From the NCBI RefSeq assembly GCF_000719115.1, contig NZ_JOEA01000032.1, forward strand, positions 1-64,000: a stretch of DNA of 64,000 nt, written 5' to 3'. Below the pieces are notes generated by a model that saw nothing but the letters and a program-made list of their open reading frames with translations, did no database searches and was not told the DNA's origin. Both the position numbers and the translations under genes were made by a program. Source of the DNA: Lentzea albidocapillata (GTDB taxonomy: Bacteria; Actinomycetota; Actinomycetes; Mycobacteriales; Pseudonocardiaceae). Below, in pieces: positions 8,289-16,796 of this stretch. Positions within the stretch are counted from its first letter, which is position 1, and each line of letters opens with the position of its first letter.

Positions 8289-9638
8289 CTATAGGTGGTA
8301 CGCGTATTCGGTGAACTCCCAGTCGGTCACGAACCGCTGGAAGCGGGCCACCTCCTCCCACTTGAAGTCCACATAGGACCGCACGAAGTCCTTGCCCAGC
8401 ACGTCGACCATCGCCGTGTCCTCCTCCAGGTAGGCGAGGGCGTCGGGCAGCGTGGCGGGCAGCGTGGGGGCCTTCGACGGGTCGTAGCCGTACCCGGCGG
8501 AGGGCCGCGGCGGTTCGATCTGGTCGCGAATGCCCAGGTAGGTGGCCGCGATGAGGCCCGCGATGCCGAGGTACGGGTTGGCGCTCGCGTCGCCGAGCCG
8601 CAGTTCGAGCCGGGTCGTGTCACCGCGCTCGGCCGGTACCCGCAGCATCGCGCTGCGGTTGTCCAGGCCCCAGTCGATCAGCCACGGCGCGAGCGAGTCC
8701 GGCCCGAACCGCTTGTAGGAGTTGACCGTCGGGTTGAGCAGCGCGGCCAGCGCCGGGGCGTGCTTGAGGATGCCGCCGATGGCCCAGCGCGCCTCGTCCG
8801 ACAGGCCGCTGGTGGTGCCGGGCGCCTGGAACGCGTTGCGGCCGTCCTTCTCGTGGCACGACAGGTGCAGGTGGAAGCCGCTGCCGCCGCCGTCGTTGAA
8901 CGGCTTGGCCATGAACGTCGCCATCCGGCCTTCGCGCCGGGCCAGTTCCTTCACGCTCGTCTTGAAGCGGAACGCGCGGTCGGCCGCGTCCATGGCGGGC
9001 GAATGGACGAGGTTGATTTCGAACTGCCCGCCGGCGTACTCGTGGTTGCCTCCGGTCGTTTGGAGGCCTGCCGAACTGAGCGTGCGAAGAGTTCTCAGCA
9101 GATGACCGTCGGAATCGCCGCGGCGCCCGGTCGCGTAGACGTTGCCCGGCTCGTCGCAGTACGGCCGCCACCCGTTCGGGCGATCTTCGTCCGGTTCGCA
9201 GAGAAAATATTCCAGCTCGGGTCCCACAACCGGCGTGAGCCCGGTGGTCTCGAATATTTCCAGCGCCCTGCGCAGCACCTGCCGGGGCGATTCGTCCACG
9301 GGTCTTTCGTCGGCCGGGCTCACCGCGTCGCCGATGCACCACGCCACCCCCGGCTCCCAGGGGATCGGGAGCAGCGTGTCGAGGTCGGGGACCACGATCA
9401 CGTCGGGCAGCCCGGCGTCGAGCACACCCCCGTTCTCGGTGGTCTTGCCGCCAGGGGTGGTGCTGTACACGGCCCGGCAGAACGACAGCCCGCGCTGCGT
9501 AACCGCAGGTAGGTGCTCTACGAGGATGTCACGGCCCCGGTCGGTGCCGAGCAGGTCCGGGAATACGACGCGCACCACGTCGATCCCGTCCTCGCCCAGT
9601 CTTGCCGCGAGTTCCCGTGTCACCTGTTCACCGACCAC
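8289..9638 (-). CDS. Glutamine synthetase-like gamma-glutamyl ligase
   Basis: This 449-aa protein has the glutamine synthetase beta-grasp and catalytic domains. Visible motifs are GPELEYF (metal-binding Glu), GGQFEINLVHSPAMDAADRAFRFK, FNDGGGSGFHLHLS, the ENR-loop region LDNRSAMLRVP and the C-terminal RLELRLGDASANPYL. The adenylylation motif of housekeeping GlnA is absent, and length and motif spelling fit the GlnA3/GlnA4 paralogues of actinomycetes that ligate glutamate to polyamines or ethanolamine. The start GTG has an AAAGGTAG ribosome site. It faces a MarR gene across a promoter region rich in inverted repeats, suggesting MarR control. The amine substrate cannot be decided from sequence. 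Confidence 0.88.
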   Translation of the reverse strand: MVGEQVTRELAARLGEDGIDVVRVVFPDLLGTDRGRDILVEHLPAVTQRGLSFCRAVYSTTPGGKTTENGGVLDAGLPDVIVVPDLDTLLPIPWEPGVAWCIGDAVSPADERPVDESPRQVLRRALEIFETTGLTPVVGPELEYFLCEPDEDRPNGWRPYCDEPGNVYATGRRGDSDGHLLRTLRTLSSAGLQTTGGNHEYAGGQFEINLVHSPAMDAADRAFRFKTSVKELARREGRMATFMAKPFNDGGGSGFHLHLSCHEKDGRNAFQAPGTTSGLSDEARWAIGGILKHAPALAALLNPTVNSYKRFGPDSLAPWLIDWGLDNRSAMLRVPAERGDTTRLELRLGDASANPYLGIAGLIAATYLGIRDQIEPPRPSAGYGYDPSKAPTLPATLPDALAYLEEDTAMVDVLGKDFVRSYVDFKWEEVARFQRFVTDWEFTEYAYHL

Positions 9639-9940
9639 GTCGAACTACCTTTCCGGCACAGTGTGTCGCTGGCGCGGAGGGGATAACGTTGAGGGGCAAA
9701 CGCTATCGACCCGCCCGTGGAGCAATGACCGTCATTGGTCCCCGTCGGGTGCTCCACACTCATCGTCCACCACCGGGCAACAGTCCGTAACTGGACGGGT
9801 GACGACCGTCACGAGATCATGCACGATGTGGGATCGTGATCAAAGTGGTTGCGGACCGACTCGCACCACATCACAGACATAGTTCGGAACCGCAAGTATT
9901 GTGCCGGGAACACCTGAGCTCGAGCACGGGAGACTTTGAG
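9639..9940. promoter_or_regulatory. Divergent promoter region with four inverted repeats
   Basis: This 302-bp spacer lies between the glutamine-synthetase-like gene (minus) and the MarR gene (plus). Four operator-like inverted repeats are visible: GATAACGTT-N8-AACGCTATC (9682-9707, one mismatch), CAATGAC-C-GTCATTG (9723-9737, perfect), GTGACG-AC-CGTCAC (9799-9812, perfect) and CACGAT-N5-ATCGTG (9822-9838, perfect). The last one or two sit where MarR autoregulation would act; the first sits 44-69 bp upstream of the ligase start. Confidence 0.5.
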
Positions 9941-10516
9941 TTGTCTGGTCACCACACGATTGCCGAGACCGAGAAAGCCGTCCAGGCCAAACTCGGTGCG
10001 GTGCCGCTGCGTCGCGAACAGATGGCGGCGGTGTCGAACATCCACCGCGCCGCTACCGCGATCCGCCAGCACCTCGAGAACTCGGTGCTGCGCACCAGCG
10101 ATCTGACCTGGACCGGCTTCGTCGTGCTCTGGGTCGTGTGGATCTGGGGCGAGATGGAGACGCGGTACGTCGCCGAGGAGGCCGGGATCTCCAAGGGAAC
10201 CCTGACGGGCGTCGCCAAGACGCTGCAGTCACGGGGCCTGCTGGAGCGCATGGGTCACCCGACCGACGGACGTCTGGCGGTTCTGCGGCTCACCCCTGAG
10301 GGTGAAGAACTGATGGCCGACCTCTTCCCCAAGTTCAACGAGGAAGAGGTCTTCGTCAGCGACCCGCTGGAGTCGTCCGAAGCCCAGTCGCTGGCCGAGA
10401 TGCTGCGCCGCATGGTCACGCACCTGGAGGCCAACGGCGAGCAGCGCCGCCTCGACCTGCGCGGAGACACGCCGCTGCCGCCGCGCCGGTCCGGCCGGCG
10501 CGCCAAGCACGGCTGA
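9941..10516 (+). CDS. MarR-family transcriptional regulator
   Basis: This 191-aa winged-helix regulator contains AAVSNIHRAATAIRQHLE (dimerisation helix), DLTWTGFVVLWVVWIWGEMETRYVAEEAGISKGTLTGVAKTL (recognition helix region) and the wing HPTDGRLAVLRLTPEGEEL. The frame is open from 9836, but the TTG at 9941 is preferred because GGGAGA at 9929-9934 gives a ribosome site and the residues upstream are not protein-like. The C-terminal tail is basic. It is divergent from the glutamine-synthetase-like gene and may control it as well as itself. The ligand is unknown. Confidence 0.88.
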   Translation: MSGHHTIAETEKAVQAKLGAVPLRREQMAAVSNIHRAATAIRQHLENSVLRTSDLTWTGFVVLWVVWIWGEMETRYVAEEAGISKGTLTGVAKTLQSRGLLERMGHPTDGRLAVLRLTPEGEELMADLFPKFNEEEVFVSDPLESSEAQSLAEMLRRMVTHLEANGEQRRLDLRGDTPLPPRRSGRRAKHG

Positions 10517-10528
10517 TCTTCGCGGCTG

Positions 10529-10557
10529 TGGGCGACTCACCTGAGGTGAGTCGCCCA
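10529..10557. terminator. Bidirectional terminator hairpin
   Basis: TGGGCGACTCACC (10529-10541) and GGTGAGTCGCCCA (10545-10557) form a perfect 13-bp stem with a 3-nt loop, followed by TTT. It starts 12 nt after the MarR stop and lies between that gene and the convergent decarboxylase. Confidence 0.85.
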
Positions 10558-10613
10558 TTTCGGCGTTGGTCCGCTGTCTGGCCGGTCCGAGAGCAGGCCC
10601 GTGACCAGGCCTG

Positions 10614-11963
10614 TCAGAGCAGGCTGAGCACCCGCGCGTGCAGGGTGTCGAGGTAGTCCTCGGACTCCGGCTTCATCAGCACGCTGCGCAGTACCCGTGC
10701 ACCGTCCGCGTCGGCCCCGACCTCGGGGTGGCGGGCGGCGAACGCACCCTTCGACGCCCGTGCCACGCTCAGGAAGATCGGGTCGACGGGTGCGTTCATG
10801 CCCGTCTGCATCACGCGGTGCGAGGCCGCGTCCACGGCCGACAGGGTCAGCGGGTCGGTGCGCGGGAAGTACGTGACGATGTCGAGCTCGGGCTCCTGGT
10901 AGAGCTCCAGGGCCTCGGACTCCCGGATGATCGACGCCCACCGCACGGCTGCCCGCCGTCCGGCCGCCAGGACCTCGCCCAGGCCGTCGCGGGTCAGGGG
11001 AAGCAGGCGGAGGGTCAGCCAGAGACCGGCCGCCGCGGCGCCGGCGCGCGAGCATTCCAGGCTGATTTCGCCGAGGTGCATCTCGTCGGACGTGAAATAC
11101 GTGTACGGCGAGTCGTGCAGGTAGAACCGGCCCACGGACGGGTCGCGGAAAAGGACGGCGCCGCAGCCGTAGGGCTGGAGGCCGTGCTTGTGCGGGTCGA
11201 CCACCACGGAGTCGCACGAGCCGATGGCCTCCCACGGCTCGGGGGCGAGGTCGGTGCCTGCGAGCAGGGTGAAGAAGCCGCCGTACGCGCCGTCCACGTG
11301 CACCCGTGCGTCGTAACGGCGTGCGACGTCCAGCACAAGATTCACCGGTTCGATGGCACCCAAAGCGGTAGTTCCCGGAGTGACCACCACAGTTCCGACC
11401 TTGCCGGTCTTCAGGAGCTCTTCGAGCGCGTCCAGATCCATGCGTCCGAGGCCGTCCACGGCGACAGGGAAACCCTCGATGCCGAGCACGCCGCACATCC
11501 GTGAGTGCGTGTAGTGCGCCTCGGAGGAGTACGCGACACCACGGGTCGGATGCAGCGAACGGGCGACGAACAACGCCTCCAGGTTCGCGATCGTGCCGCT
11601 CGACGTCAGGTGGCCGAGGTGCTGCTCGCCGTAGCCGAACATCGTCGCCAGGTCCGAGACGACCTCGCGTTCCATGGCGGCGGTCGCGGGACCGCCGTCC
11701 AGGGCGTGGTTGTTCGGGTTGATCAGCATCGCGGACAGGTAGCCCACCACTGCCGCGGGGTGCGGCGGCTTGAGCATCTGGCCCGCGTAGCGCGGGTGGA
11801 AGAACGGGTAGTTGTCACGCAGGCGGTCCTGGAGCTCGGCGAGTGCCGAGCCGAAGAGCGCCGGGTCGGCCTGCAACGACGAGTGGGGTGTGAAGGAGCC
11901 GTACTCCGCCGTCCACTTCTCGTGGTTGGCCAGCGCCTCGTTGAGCCAGTGTTGAAGATCCAC
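10614..11963 (-). CDS. PLP-dependent amino acid decarboxylase (group II)
   Basis: This protein of about 449 aa belongs to the group II pyridoxal-phosphate decarboxylase family (aromatic amino acid, glutamate and related). It contains HLTSSGTIANLEAL (cofactor phosphate region), YTHSRMCGVLGI with a ring-stacking His, VHVDGAYGGF (Asp to the pyridine N) and the Schiff-base lysine in DPHKHGLQPYGCGA. The GTG at 11963 (MDLQHWLNEAL) is preferred over an upstream in-frame ATG at 12029, which would overlap the glycosidase gene; both are possible. The substrate (an aromatic amino acid, a diamine precursor or aspartate) cannot be assigned. It lies 50 nt downstream of the GH95-like gene on the same strand. 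Confidence 0.85.
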   Translation of the reverse strand: MDLQHWLNEALANHEKWTAEYGSFTPHSSLQADPALFGSALAELQDRLRDNYPFFHPRYAGQMLKPPHPAAVVGYLSAMLINPNNHALDGGPATAAMEREVVSDLATMFGYGEQHLGHLTSSGTIANLEALFVARSLHPTRGVAYSSEAHYTHSRMCGVLGIEGFPVAVDGLGRMDLDALEELLKTGKVGTVVVTPGTTALGAIEPVNLVLDVARRYDARVHVDGAYGGFFTLLAGTDLAPEPWEAIGSCDSVVVDPHKHGLQPYGCGAVLFRDPSVGRFYLHDSPYTYFTSDEMHLGEISLECSRAGAAAAGLWLTLRLLPLTRDGLGEVLAAGRRAAVRWASIIRESEALELYQEPELDIVTYFPRTDPLTLSAVDAASHRVMQTGMNAPVDPIFLSVARASKGAFAARHPEVGADADGARVLRSVLMKPESEDYLDTLHARVLSLL

Positions 11964-12013
11964 CGCACACACCCCACTCGTCCACGCACAATCCGAATGT
12001 TCGAATTTGGACG

Positions 12014-14251
12014 TTACGGCAGTCCCCAACGTGAAGACGAGCCGTTGGCGTTCACATCACGTGGTGAGGTGTCAGGGCGTGTGCCGCGACGGGAGACCAC
12101 GGCGCTCTGACCTCGACGAAGCGGGATTTCGATGGCGGAGCCACGAGTCTTGTAGTCCAAACGCCGGCCCCACGTGTCGCGGACGTCGATGTCGCCCGTG
12201 ATTCCGTGCTCCAGCAACAAAGGCGAGCCCGCCTCCGAATGGACCTGGACCCAGTCGGTGCGTCCGCCGGAGCGGGAAGCGTCCACAAGGAACGCTCCTT
12301 GCGTGCGCAACGACGAGATGGACGCATCGGCCCAAGTGGACGAAACAGACGGGAACACGCGCACGACGTCGTTGTGCGACTGGACCATCATCTCCAGCAC
12401 GGCCTGGCCGGACATCAACGGCGACTCGATCGCGAGGTTGCCTCCCTCGCGGTAGAAGGTGTTCTCGGTCAGCACGGCGTTCGAGCCGACCTGCTTGCGG
12501 TCGAGGAAGTAGCGCAGGAACGACAGCGCCTCCTCCGGCCGTCCCATCGCCGACGCCATCGCGGACGCGGCGCCGTAGCTGTACCCGGCCCACTTGTCCT
12601 GCCGCGAGACCCAGTGGTCGAACGTCTTGTTGATGAGCGCGCGGTGCTCCGGCATGTCGTAGGTCAGTTCGCGCAGCGGGTAGAACCACAGCATGTGGGA
12701 GAAGTGCCGGTGCGAGTCGTTGAGCGAGACGTCCTTGCCGATGAGCACGCCGTCCGGGCCCTGGGCGTACGGCACGAGCCGGTTGGCGATGTCACGCCAG
12801 CGTGCGTTCTCCTCGATGGACAGCAGCGTGCGTACACCCCAGCGGATCAGCGAGAGGTCGTACGTCGTGTCCGTGGCGTTCGCATACTCCGGTGAGCGCG
12901 TCTCCGGCAGATGCAGCTTCCCGTCCGCGCCCTCGACGAGGAACCGGGCGTAGTAGTTGACCGCCTTCGTCAAGATCGGGAAGAGGACGTCCTTGAGGAT
13001 CTTCTTGTCCATCGTGTGCCGATAGCCCAGCCAGACGTTGTGGCAGGCCCACAGAAGATTGCCCGTATGGTCGTTCGGTGCGACGCCCGGAACGCCGCAG
13101 TAGCGCGGCCCGGAGCGCAGCGTGCGGTCGCCGGGGTGGCAGATCGCGTACGAGTTGCCGTCGCGGTAAGCCGGGTTCACGTTGAGTTCGAGGTTGTGCT
13201 CGAACCGCTTCAGCGTCGTCGTCACCGCGTCGAGCTCGTGGTGGTTCGAGCCGTTGACCAGCGGATACGAGATCTGGACGTTGAGGTTCCACCACACGGC
13301 CGTCCAGCTGTTGCCCTGCTCGGGGAACCACGGGCCCCACTCGGAGATGACCGGCGCGTCCGCTCGGGTCGCCGCCGCCATCTTGTAGAGCTGCAACCAG
13401 TAGAAGCGTTGCACGAGCTTGTCCGGCACCGAGACGAGCGACTTCGCGAAGTAGGCGTTCCACCAGCGGCGATGCTGCATCGTCAGCACCTCGAACGGGA
13501 TCGCCAATGCCTGACGCACCTCACGGATCGCGTCGGACGTGTGCGTGTTCGCAGGGTGTGTGTACGCCACGTGGGCCGCGAAACGGCCGTTGCGGGTCTG
13601 CCAGGCCGTTGTGTAGCCACCGCCCGCCAGCAGCGGCTGGGCGGCGAAGGAGACGCCGTTGGCGGTGCCCAACGTCGGCGCGGGGTTGGCCGTGTAGTCC
13701 GCCGGCCTGCGGATCTGACGTGTCGTCGACGACTCCAGCGGCTGGAAACCCCAGGTCACGTCGCCCTTCACGGAGGCGAGGAACGTGCTGCGCGAGTTGT
13801 GCACGAGCATCGTGAACGTGGCGCTGCCCTGCGTGGTCGTCACGGAGCCGGTGAGCTCCGCGTTCCACAGGTCGAGCGTCCAGTCGACGGCGGTGATCGC
13901 GCCGGCGAACTGCAGGGTCAGGTAGCCGATCGGCAGCCGGGAGAGGCCGACCGCGGCCTCCCAGTGTTCCCGCTGGTCCTGCACCTCGGAGTGGCTGAGC
14001 ATGAGCTTCAGCTCGTTCGCGGTGCGGCCCGCGTAGACCTGGACGCCCAGGAAACCGTTGGCCAGGAACGGGCTGTCACCCCAGTTCTGCGGCAGTCTCC
14101 TCCACTCCATCCGGGCGTCCCGGACGACGTCCCGGTGCACGTTGTGACCCGATGTTTCAGGGGCTGCGACCGCAGTGCCCACCCCGAGTGCGGAGGCCCC
14201 GACGGCCACGCCCGTCCCGTACAAAAAGGTTCTACGCGACAGCTCTGTCAC
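12014..14251 (-). CDS. Tat-exported GH95-like glycoside hydrolase
   Basis: This 745-aa secreted protein starts with a twin-arginine signal (SRRTFLYGTGVAVGASALGVGTAVAAP, cleavage about residue 30). An N-terminal beta-sandwich (about 45-260) is followed by an (alpha/alpha)6 barrel containing WFPEQGNSWTAVWWNLNVQ, HTGNLLWACHNVWLGYRHT, LPETRSPEYANATDTTYD and HRHFSHMLWFYPL. A C-terminal beta domain ends the chain. This layout fits GH95 (alpha-L-fucosidase or alpha-L-galactosidase) and related GH65/GH78-like clans. The specific sugar is not certain. It is presumably active outside the cell on plant or polysaccharide glycans. It is transcribed away from the cobalt transporter and towards the decarboxylase gene. 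Confidence 0.8.
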   Translation of the reverse strand: MTELSRRTFLYGTGVAVGASALGVGTAVAAPETSGHNVHRDVVRDARMEWRRLPQNWGDSPFLANGFLGVQVYAGRTANELKLMLSHSEVQDQREHWEAAVGLSRLPIGYLTLQFAGAITAVDWTLDLWNAELTGSVTTTQGSATFTMLVHNSRSTFLASVKGDVTWGFQPLESSTTRQIRRPADYTANPAPTLGTANGVSFAAQPLLAGGGYTTAWQTRNGRFAAHVAYTHPANTHTSDAIREVRQALAIPFEVLTMQHRRWWNAYFAKSLVSVPDKLVQRFYWLQLYKMAAATRADAPVISEWGPWFPEQGNSWTAVWWNLNVQISYPLVNGSNHHELDAVTTTLKRFEHNLELNVNPAYRDGNSYAICHPGDRTLRSGPRYCGVPGVAPNDHTGNLLWACHNVWLGYRHTMDKKILKDVLFPILTKAVNYYARFLVEGADGKLHLPETRSPEYANATDTTYDLSLIRWGVRTLLSIEENARWRDIANRLVPYAQGPDGVLIGKDVSLNDSHRHFSHMLWFYPLRELTYDMPEHRALINKTFDHWVSRQDKWAGYSYGAASAMASAMGRPEEALSFLRYFLDRKQVGSNAVLTENTFYREGGNLAIESPLMSGQAVLEMMVQSHNDVVRVFPSVSSTWADASISSLRTQGAFLVDASRSGGRTDWVQVHSEAGSPLLLEHGITGDIDVRDTWGRRLDYKTRGSAIEIPLRRGQSAVVSRRGTRPDTSPRDVNANGSSSRWGLP

Positions 14252-14347
14252 TGTTCGTCCCTCCGTGCCGTGGCGGCGGCGGAACGGATCTAACCGCAGA
14301 AGTCATCCGATGACTAGCGGGCGGTGTGACCACCACCGCCTTCCTGC

Positions 14348-14366
14348 CTGCAAATCGTTGTTGCAA
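14348..14366. promoter_or_regulatory. Candidate metal-regulator site upstream of cbiM
   Basis: CTGCAA (14348-14353) and TTGCAA (14361-14366) are separated by 7 nt, and GTTGCAAC at 14360-14367 is itself an 8-nt palindrome. Two TTGCAA-like boxes recall the Nur (nickel Fur-family) site of Streptomyces, but the spacing is 7 rather than 5, so the match is only suggestive. No cobalamin riboswitch was recognised between 14252 and 14424. Confidence 0.3.
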
Positions 14367-14424
14367 CGTTCTAGCCATAGCCGAGGTCCGGCAATTAGCG
14401 TTAGCGCTCATGTCACCTGTTGCC

Positions 14425-15096
14425 ATGCACATGAGCGACGGTCTGCTGAACGCGCCGGTGTCGGTCGTCCTCCTCGTCCTGGCGGCGGCAGGCGTCGGGT
14501 TCGCGTTGGTCAAGGCCCGTGCGGACCTTGACGACCGCACTGCGCCGATGGCCGGCCTGGTGGCCACGTTCATCTTCGCCGTCCAGATGATCAACTTCCC
14601 GATCCTGCCCGGCGCCTCCGGGCACCTGCTGGGCGGTGCGCTCGCGGCGATCCTGGTCGGCCCGTACGTCGGCGCGTTGTGCGTGACGATCGTGCTCGTC
14701 GTGCAGGCGCTGCTGTTCGCGGACGGCGGCCTCACCGCGCTGGGCGCCAACATCACCAACATGGCGCTGATCGGCACCGTGGCCGGGTTCCTCGTCGCCG
14801 TCGCGCTGCGCAAGGTCGCCGCGAAGGGCAAGGGCGGTCTCGCCGCCGTCGCGTTCATCTCGGCGTTCGTCAACACCCTGCTGGCCGCGACCGGCTTCAT
14901 CGTCGAGTACGCGATCGGCGGCGCGGGAGGCGTGGAGATCGGCAAGGTCGCCCTGCTGATGTGGGGCCTGCACGCGCTGATCGGCATCGGCGAGGGCCTG
15001 ATCACCGCCGTCACGGTCACCTCGGTCGCGTCGATCCGCCCTGACCTCGTCTACCTGCTGAAGGGCAACACCAAGCCGCTGGAGGTCCGGCCGTGA
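14425..15096 (+). CDS. cbiM: CbiM-type ECF transporter S component (cobalt/nickel)
   Basis: This protein of about 223 aa with six or more membrane segments is the metal-specific component of a cobalt/nickel energy-coupling-factor transporter. The start is set at the ATG of MHMSDGLL because CbiM/NikM proteins use the extreme N-terminal Met-His for metal binding; the frame is open further upstream (an ATG at 14410 is also possible). Family features include MHMSDG, GGALAAILVGPYVGALC and ALGANITNMALIG. The next gene (PDGLE protein) overlaps by 4 nt. No strong ribosome site precedes the start. Whether Co or Ni is transported cannot be told. Confidence 0.9.
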   Translation: MHMSDGLLNAPVSVVLLVLAAAGVGFALVKARADLDDRTAPMAGLVATFIFAVQMINFPILPGASGHLLGGALAAILVGPYVGALCVTIVLVVQALLFADGGLTALGANITNMALIGTVAGFLVAVALRKVAAKGKGGLAAVAFISAFVNTLLAATGFIVEYAIGGAGGVEIGKVALLMWGLHALIGIGEGLITAVTVTSVASIRPDLVYLLKGNTKPLEVRP

Positions 15097-15374
15097 AGAA
15101 GTTCTTCATCGGGTTCGCGTTCGTGTCGCTGCTGATCGCGGGAGTGCTGTCGTACTTCGCGTCCGGCGACCCGGACGGCCTGGACAAGACCGTCGAGGAC
15201 ACCGGCATCGCCGAGCACGCGCAGGAGCACCCGTTCGCCGGCAGCACCTTCGCCGACTACGCGTTCGGCGGCGACGACAGGTTCACCGGCCTCGCGGGCG
15301 TGCTCGGCGTAGTCGTGGTCCTGGCCATCTCGTTCGGCCTGTTCTGGATGCTGCGCAAGAAGTCCGACGCGTAG
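15093..15374 (+). CDS. PDGLE-domain (CbiN/NikN-like) ECF accessory protein
   Basis: This 93-aa protein has two membrane segments (about residues 4-24 and 67-86) and the diagnostic DPDGLDKTVEDTG just after the first. PDGLE proteins replace CbiN as the small essential partner of CbiM in cobalt and nickel ECF systems. It overlaps cbiM by 4 nt, and its TAG shares one base with the GTG of the fused CbiQ-CbiO gene, so the three are coupled. Confidence 0.9.
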   Translation: MKKFFIGFAFVSLLIAGVLSYFASGDPDGLDKTVEDTGIAEHAQEHPFAGSTFADYAFGGDDRFTGLAGVLGVVVVLAISFGLFWMLRKKSDA

Positions 15375-16789
15375 TGAGCGGCGCCCACGACGTCCTGCAC
15401 CACGCCGGCGACTCGCCGGTGCACCGCCTCGCGCCCCACGTGAAGATCCTCGTGGCGTTCGGGGCGGTGCTGGGCGTCGTCGCGACCCCGCGCACGATGT
15501 TCCCGCTGTTCGGCCTCTACCTGCTGCTGATCGTCGCGGTGTGGTTCGTGGCGCGGGTTCCCGTGCTGTGGTTCGTGAAGCGCGCGGTGATCGAGGTGCC
15601 GTTCGTGGTGCTCGCGTTCCTGCTGCCGATCTTCGGCACGGACCCGCGCACCGATTTCCTCGGCTTCTCGGTGTCGGTCGAGGGTTCCCTGGCGGGCTGG
15701 AACATCCTCGCCAAGGGCACGCTGGGCGTCCTGGTCAGCCTGACCCTGGCCGCCACGACGGCACCGGGGGAGTTGCTGCGCGGCCTGCAGACGCTGCGGG
15801 TGCCGGCGCCGCTGATCATGATCGCCACGCTGATGCTGCGGTACGGCGAGGTCGTCGTGGGCGAGGCGAAACGCATGCGCGTCGCCCGCATTTCCCGTGG
15901 CGACGACCCGCGCTTCCTGTGGCAGGCGGGCGCGGCGGCCCGGTCGGTCGGCACGTTGTTCATCCGGTCCTACGAACGCGGAGAGAGGGTGCACCTCGCG
16001 ATGGTGTCGCGCGGCTGGACGGGCGGGCCGGCAGGCTCGGCGACGATCGTTCCGGAGACCCCTGCCGCCGCTGCCCTGGAGGTCTCGAAGCTCGCTTTCG
16101 CCTACCCGGACGGGCACCAGGCGCTGTTCGGCGTCGACCTGCGCGTCGAGCACGGTGAACGCGTCGCGGTGCTCGGGCCGAACGGCGCGGGCAAGACCAC
16201 GTTCGCGTTGCACCTCAACGGAGTTCTCGGTGGCGGCTCGGGCTCGATCTCCGTCGCCGGGCTGGAGGTGCGCAGGCAGAACCTGCGCGAGATCCGGCGC
16301 CGCGTCGGGCTCGTCTTCCAGGACCCCGACGACCAGCTGTTCTGCCCGACCGTCGGGGAGGACGTCGCGTTCGGGCCGCGCAACTTCGGCATGTCCGATG
16401 TGGACGCCCGCGTGCGGAAGGCGTTGAGTGCCGTGGGAATGGAGTCGGTCGCGGACCGCTCGCCACTGCACCTGTCCGGCGGTCAGCGGCGCCGCGTCGC
16501 GCTGGCCTCGGTGCTGGCCTGCTCGCCGGAGATCCTGGTGCTGGACGAGCCGTCGGCCAACCTCGAACCGGTGGCCCGCCGCGAACTCGCCGAGTTGCTG
16601 CTCTCGTTGGCGCCCACCATGCTGATGGTCACGCACGACCTGCCGTTCGCGCTGCAGATCTGCCCCCGCAGCGTGCTGATCGACGACGGCGTGGTCGTGG
16701 CGGACGGACCGACCCGCGAGATCCTCGCGGACTCCGCGCTGCTGGCCCGCCACCGCCTCGAACTGCCCTACGGCTTCCGGCTCGACTAG
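15374..16789 (+). CDS. Fused CbiQ-CbiO: ECF T component plus ATPase
   Basis: This is one 471-aa chain where most ECF systems have two proteins. Residues 1 to about 225 form the T component (five or six membrane segments, coupling motifs ARISRG at 171-176 and AMVSRGW at 209-215). A short linker PETPAAAA leads into an ABC ATPase from about 235, with Walker A GPNGAGKTT (268-276), Q-loop FQDPDDQLF (315-323), signature LSGGQRRR and Walker B ILVLDEPSANLEP. There is no frameshift or internal stop. Since ECF complexes carry two ATPase subunits per T component, a fused protein implies either dimeric packing or a second ATPase elsewhere. It ends 7 nt before the APH-type kinase gene. Confidence 0.92.
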   Translation: MSGAHDVLHHAGDSPVHRLAPHVKILVAFGAVLGVVATPRTMFPLFGLYLLLIVAVWFVARVPVLWFVKRAVIEVPFVVLAFLLPIFGTDPRTDFLGFSVSVEGSLAGWNILAKGTLGVLVSLTLAATTAPGELLRGLQTLRVPAPLIMIATLMLRYGEVVVGEAKRMRVARISRGDDPRFLWQAGAAARSVGTLFIRSYERGERVHLAMVSRGWTGGPAGSATIVPETPAAAALEVSKLAFAYPDGHQALFGVDLRVEHGERVAVLGPNGAGKTTFALHLNGVLGGGSGSISVAGLEVRRQNLREIRRRVGLVFQDPDDQLFCPTVGEDVAFGPRNFGMSDVDARVRKALSAVGMESVADRSPLHLSGGQRRRVALASVLACSPEILVLDEPSANLEPVARRELAELLLSLAPTMLMVTHDLPFALQICPRSVLIDDGVVVADGPTREILADSALLARHRLELPYGFRLD

Positions 16790-16796
16790 GGCCTGT

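Noticed and set aside
14252..14424. Cobalamin riboswitch upstream of cbiM
   Set aside because: No B12-box or matching helical core was found in the 173-bp leader.
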